Assembly (NCBI GenBank): GCA_023132365.1
Contig: JAGLYJ010000045.1
Coordinates: forward strand, 1 to 8,566
DNA from: Mycoplasmatota bacterium
Lineage (GTDB): Bacteria; Bacillota_I; Bacilli_A; Izemoplasmatales; Hujiaoplasmataceae
Length of the DNA: 8,566 bases
Reading direction: 5' to 3'
Within the stretch, counting starts at the first letter, position 1, and each line of letters begins with the position of its first letter. The notes under the pieces are model-generated. The model searched no databases and was not told the origin of the DNA. It saw only the letters and a list, made by a program, of their open reading frames with translations. This document shows positions 6,504-8,566 of this stretch, piece after piece. Both the position numbers and the translations under genes were made by a program.

Positions 6504-7028
6504 ATGAATACAATAGAGATAGGAAAATATATTAAAGATAAACGGACTGAAATGCATTTAACACAGAAAAATTTAGCTCATAAGTTAAATATTAGTTTTC
6601 AATCTGTATCAAAATGGGAGACGGGCAATGCATTGCCAGAAACATCAATTCTATTACCACTTAGTGATGTATTAGAGGTAACTGTTGATCAAATATTGAA
6701 TGCAGGAGAATTTCGAAAAAGATTTAATAAAAAAGTAAATATTGAAGAAGTAACTGATGCAATCAAATCAATTATTAGATTGAAAGAAATTTTAGGCCCA
6801 AATAATGGTATATATAAAAGTATGATAAGAGGTGTTGATAATGATTTGAAAGTTGATTTCGAAGCAGCCTTACTAGATATAGAACTAAGAGAAGTATTAA
6901 TAGCACAATCTTGTATTCAATTAATTATTGATGGATATACTTTGATTGATGAAGATATCGATCAATATTTCAAATCAGAAAAAGTTAAAGAAAAGCTTAG
7001 ATTATATGTAAAGAAATATACTTTCTAA
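6504..7028 (+). CDS. XRE-family helix-turn-helix transcriptional regulator
   Basis: This 174-residue protein starts with a Cro/C1-type DNA-binding domain (about 5-65). The helix-turn-helix is TQKNLAHKLNISFQSVSKWE (20-39), with the SVSKWE recognition-helix pattern common in Bacillota regulators, and the domain closes with the usual LPLSDVLEVTVDQIL (51-65). The rest (about 75-174) is mostly predicted helical, without a ligand domain I can name; it may mediate dimerisation or sense a signal. The SD GGAGG (6493-6497) precedes the ATG at ideal spacing and the message has its own -10. The target is unknown: the neighbours (rlmH, the convergent hydrolase) are separate units, and no toxin or phage gene accompanies it. 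Autoregulation is possible through the dyad at 6463-6484. Confidence 0.85.
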   Translation: MNTIEIGKYIKDKRTEMHLTQKNLAHKLNISFQSVSKWETGNALPETSILLPLSDVLEVTVDQILNAGEFRKRFNKKVNIEEVTDAIKSIIRLKEILGPNNGIYKSMIRGVDNDLKVDFEAALLDIELREVLIAQSCIQLIIDGYTLIDEDIDQYFKSEKVKEKLRLYVKKYTF

Positions 7029-7108
7029 TATTATAATTCTATTATAGTAATTTGTAGAAGGATATGAAATTTAAGGAACATATATTAAGTGGATTGAATA
7101 TAAAAAGA

Positions 7109-7148
7109 GAAGCATACAAATTATTGAGAAATTTGTATGCTTTTGTTA
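7109..7148 (+). terminator. Terminator between convergent XRE and TPR-hydrolase genes
   Basis: AGCATACAAATT (7111-7122) pairs perfectly with AATTTGTATGCT (7130-7141) over 12 bp, loop 7 bases, followed by TTTG on the plus strand. On the minus strand the hairpin is followed by TCTCTTTTTAT, so it probably ends both convergent transcripts. The hydrolase stop lies about 30 bases away. Confidence 0.75.
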
Positions 7149-7174
7149 TAGCGACTATGTCTATTATGATTGCT

Positions 7175-8107
7175 CTAATTTGAACTATCGAAATACATTA
7201 TAGCTTGTTTTATGATTTCTTCAGTATTTATAGGAAATGAGTGTCCTAAATCATTAAGGATTAAATATTTGTGATTTACATCATACTTAGTTAGTAATCT
7301 GTCAAAGTGATTTGAAAAAGGTAAATAGTGAGAATCATTTTCTCCACATACAATAAGAATTTTAATATTTCGGTTTTTTAGAGCTTTTATTTGTGGCTCA
7401 AATGATTCTAAATTTGAAATTCCTGGAGCAAAAAAGATAACTTTACTTACGGGTAAAGCATTCTCCACCAATGCTTTAAATATAACGTTACCTCCAGCCG
7501 CGAAAGAAGATAATATGACTTCATTTTTATTGATATCATATTCCTTTACAACTTCATTATAATGTTCTAATACAACTTTTAATCCAAACTTAATATCGCC
7601 CCATAAACATTTTAAATATGAATGAAACTCTCTAGATTGTGGTATGGCAATTATATAATCTTTAATAGAATCTTGATTGAAGCTTTTTTTAACTTCATTA
7701 AGAGATTGAAAATTTCCTGGTAACATGAGGAATAATTTATTTGTTGAAGTTTCAGGAACATAAATATCAATCTTTTTTTCTCCTGAGAATCTTAAATCAA
7801 TTTGTCTTTGCTTACATACTTTATAGATATACTTATAATCATCTAAGTCTCGTATTATATCTAAATTAGTGTCACTATCTAAAAAATCTGTATTATACCA
7901 CATTCCAAGTGTTATGACCGCTTCATTTAAAAAATGCATAGCATCTTTAACTTTTTTTAATTTACAAGCTAATGTAAAAGAATAATAATATAGTGTTGTA
8001 TCTTTATTGTATGCATCTCTATTATTTATCAATATGTCATAAGCTTCTTTTATTTTTCCTTGGCGATATGCTGTTGTTGACAAGCCGAATAATTTATCCG
8101 AATTCAT
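7175..8107 (-). CDS. TPR-linked alpha/beta hydrolase-like protein lacking the catalytic serine
   Basis: From ATG 8107 the protein has 310 residues. The first part (about 5-101) is helical with TPR-like repeats (about 11-30 and 37-70), then a W-x6-LDSDTNLDIIRDLDDYKYI segment typical of TPR proteins. The second part (about 113-310) follows the phospholipase/carboxylesterase-like alpha/beta hydrolase pattern: LMLPGNFQS where LHGN is usual, IPQSRE, then the elbow S-F-A-A-G-G (201-206), GEND with Asp258, and LGHSFP with His289. Relatives have G-F-S-A-G-G, so the nucleophile serine is Ala203 (codon GCG) while the acid and base remain. The frame is intact over the full family length, so this looks like a maintained pseudo-enzyme or altered enzyme rather than decay. 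The protein is cytoplasmic, with no signal peptide. The start is set by AAAGGAGAT; the in-frame ATG at 8158 is upstream of the likely transcription start. Confidence 0.8.
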   Translation of the reverse strand: MNSDKLFGLSTTAYRQGKIKEAYDILINNRDAYNKDTTLYYYSFTLACKLKKVKDAMHFLNEAVITLGMWYNTDFLDSDTNLDIIRDLDDYKYIYKVCKQRQIDLRFSGEKKIDIYVPETSTNKLFLMLPGNFQSLNEVKKSFNQDSIKDYIIAIPQSREFHSYLKCLWGDIKFGLKVVLEHYNEVVKEYDINKNEVILSSFAAGGNVIFKALVENALPVSKVIFFAPGISNLESFEPQIKALKNRNIKILIVCGENDSHYLPFSNHFDRLLTKYDVNHKYLILNDLGHSFPINTEEIIKQAIMYFDSSN

Positions 8108-8112
8108 AAAAA

Positions 8113-8120
8113 TCTCCTTT
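8113..8120 (-). promoter_or_regulatory. Ribosome binding site fixing the TPR-hydrolase start
   Basis: The minus strand reads AAAGGAGA just before ATG 8107, an excellent SD at normal spacing. The upstream in-frame ATG (8158) has no SD and would add 17 residues that do not look like part of the TPR domain. Confidence 0.75.
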
Positions 8121-8146
8121 AGTTTGTATATTCTTTTAATAACATC

Positions 8147-8195
8147 ATAGTACGCCATCTATAATCTATAATCAATAACCAATCAGTTGATTATA
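8147..8195 (-). promoter_or_regulatory. Candidate promoter and operator of the TPR-hydrolase gene
   Basis: On the minus strand TTGATT (8175-8170) is 17 bases from TACTAT (8152-8147), a moderate promoter that would start the message near 8140, downstream of ATG 8158. The -35 lies in one arm of a 9-bp inverted repeat, TATAATCAA (8167-8175) with TTGATTATA (8187-8195), spacer 11 bases, which could be a repressor site. Confidence 0.35.
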
Positions 8196-8219
8196 TTCCA
8201 CTGGTAGTTGAATTTATAG

Positions 8220-8254
8220 GATAATGATAATCAAGTAGTACTATGTAATATAAT
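8220..8254 (+). promoter_or_regulatory. Fur-box-like site ahead of a TATAAT
   Basis: GATAATGATAATCAAGTAG (8220-8238) matches the first 14 of 19 bases of the classical Fur box GATAATGATAATCATTATC, but the last five bases differ and the inverted third unit is absent. A perfect -10 TATAAT follows at 8249-8254, without a good -35. It points toward the esterase remnant at 8324. Iron control is a possibility only. Confidence 0.3.
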
Positions 8255-8323
8255 AGATTGCGAATAAGGAAATAATCATGTCTATCAAAATAACACTAAA
8301 ATAATTTATGAAATGAGGTTATT

Positions 8324-8425
8324 ATGAACGAGCATGAACAATTTTTAGTAAAATCTTCTAAGTTAGGAAGAGAAGTTAAAATATATATTTAATTACCTAA
8401 CGCATATTATAGTTGCAACTTTTGA
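8324..8425 (+). pseudogene. 5' remnant of an esterase gene (broken)
   Basis: ATG 8324 has a fair SD (TGAGGT, 8314-8319) and opens a 22-codon frame ending SSKLGREVKIYI, then TAA (8390-8392). The same frame continues with LPNAYYS before a second stop at 8423-8425. S-x-x-LGR-x-V-x-x-Y-I-x-LP-x-x-YY is the typical beginning of the Esterase D / enterochelin-esterase-like family (the LGREV then LP..Y pattern), with the stop where an aromatic residue is common. No further homology is visible downstream, so it looks like a decayed, truncated gene start. A short functional peptide is the alternative. The assignment rests on a short motif recognised by eye. Confidence 0.4.
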
Positions 8426-8481
8426 ATAATCTATTTGTAATAGACATTTTTCTTATGAATTAAATTATAAGTATTTTGTAT

Positions 8482-8566
8482 TTAATTAAAATTTTTGATA
8501 TAGCGTTCAGTTACATGTAGTTTTTTCCAATTAACATCATATGGTTCATAAAAATAATTATTTAAG
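8482..8566 (-). CDS. C-terminal end of an unidentified protein, cut by the window edge
   Basis: On the minus strand one frame is open from the right edge for 27 codons to TAA (8484-8482). It reads as plausible protein, including YEPYDVNWKKLHVTERYIKN, with balanced charged and aromatic residues rather than the Lys/Asn/Ile/stop-rich translation of non-coding DNA here. It carries no motif I can name, and 27 codons are too few for a function call. If real, it is transcribed toward the esterase remnant and has only a weak terminator. Confidence 0.4.
   Translation of the reverse strand, partial: LNNYFYEPYDVNWKKLHVTERYIKNFN

Larger units (their letters stand above)
8159..8481. other. Gene-poor interval with decayed coding sequence
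   Basis: Apart from the promoter dyad, the Fur-box-like site and the esterase remnant, this stretch holds only an 8-codon ORF (8278-8304, with AGGAA upstream) and AT-rich DNA. A weak dyad CTTAT/ATAAG (8452-8471) followed by T-rich sequence could be a poor terminator. No RNA gene or mobile-element end was recognised. Confidence 0.4.

Noticed and set aside
7064..7183. 39-codon plus-strand ORF with a hydrophobic C-terminus (FVIATMSIMIALI)
   Set aside because: AAGGA is only two to three bases from the ATG, the ORF contains the whole terminator hairpin 7111-7141, and it overlaps the end of the convergent hydrolase gene. A small membrane peptide is possible but poorly supported.

Overview
The window is strongly AT-rich, with short intergenic gaps, near-consensus sigma-A type promoters, strong Shine-Dalgarno (SD) sequences and hairpin-plus-T-run terminators. 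This fits a low-GC Bacillota chromosome (a clostridium or erysipelotrichian is my guess). No rRNA, tRNA, CRISPR array, insertion sequence or phage gene was seen, and the exact taxon cannot be read from the sequence.

Layout. 1-1000: a promoter and a single alpha/beta hydrolase gene. 1039-2224: a compact regulated unit made of a strong promoter, a 17-codon leader ORF with an excellent SD, an intrinsic terminator and then an RsgA-type ribosome-assembly GTPase that starts at TTG 1241. It ends in a terminator whose loop holds the rsgA stop codon and which also works on the opposite strand. 2241-5802 (minus): two overlapping genes for a heterodimeric ABC exporter. 5803-5937: a divergent promoter region. 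5938-6414: rlmH, the 23S rRNA pseudouridine-1915 methyltransferase. 6504-7028: an XRE-type regulator. 7111-7145: a hairpin terminator between convergent genes. 7175-8107 (minus): a TPR plus alpha/beta-hydrolase protein whose catalytic serine is replaced by alanine. 8108-8566: mostly non-coding, with a Fur-box-like site, the 5' remnant of an esterase gene and, at the edge, the C-terminal end of an unidentified minus-strand gene.

How the genes relate. rsgA and rlmH both act on the ribosome (30S maturation and 23S modification), but each has its own promoter and they are separated by the ABC operon. The ABC pair is co-transcribed and translationally coupled. The other genes look like single-gene units.

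The most interesting element is the rsgA leader. The leader ORF, a candidate antiterminator, a terminator, and a 17-bp bulged long-range stem linking the end of the leader ORF to the region just before the rsgA SD form a set of alternative RNA structures. The arrangement resembles ribosome-mediated attenuators of antibiotic-resistance genes, here placed in front of a ribosome-assembly GTPase. The second is the TPR-hydrolase, whose GxSxG elbow reads S-F-A-A-G-G, suggesting a non-catalytic or altered enzyme.
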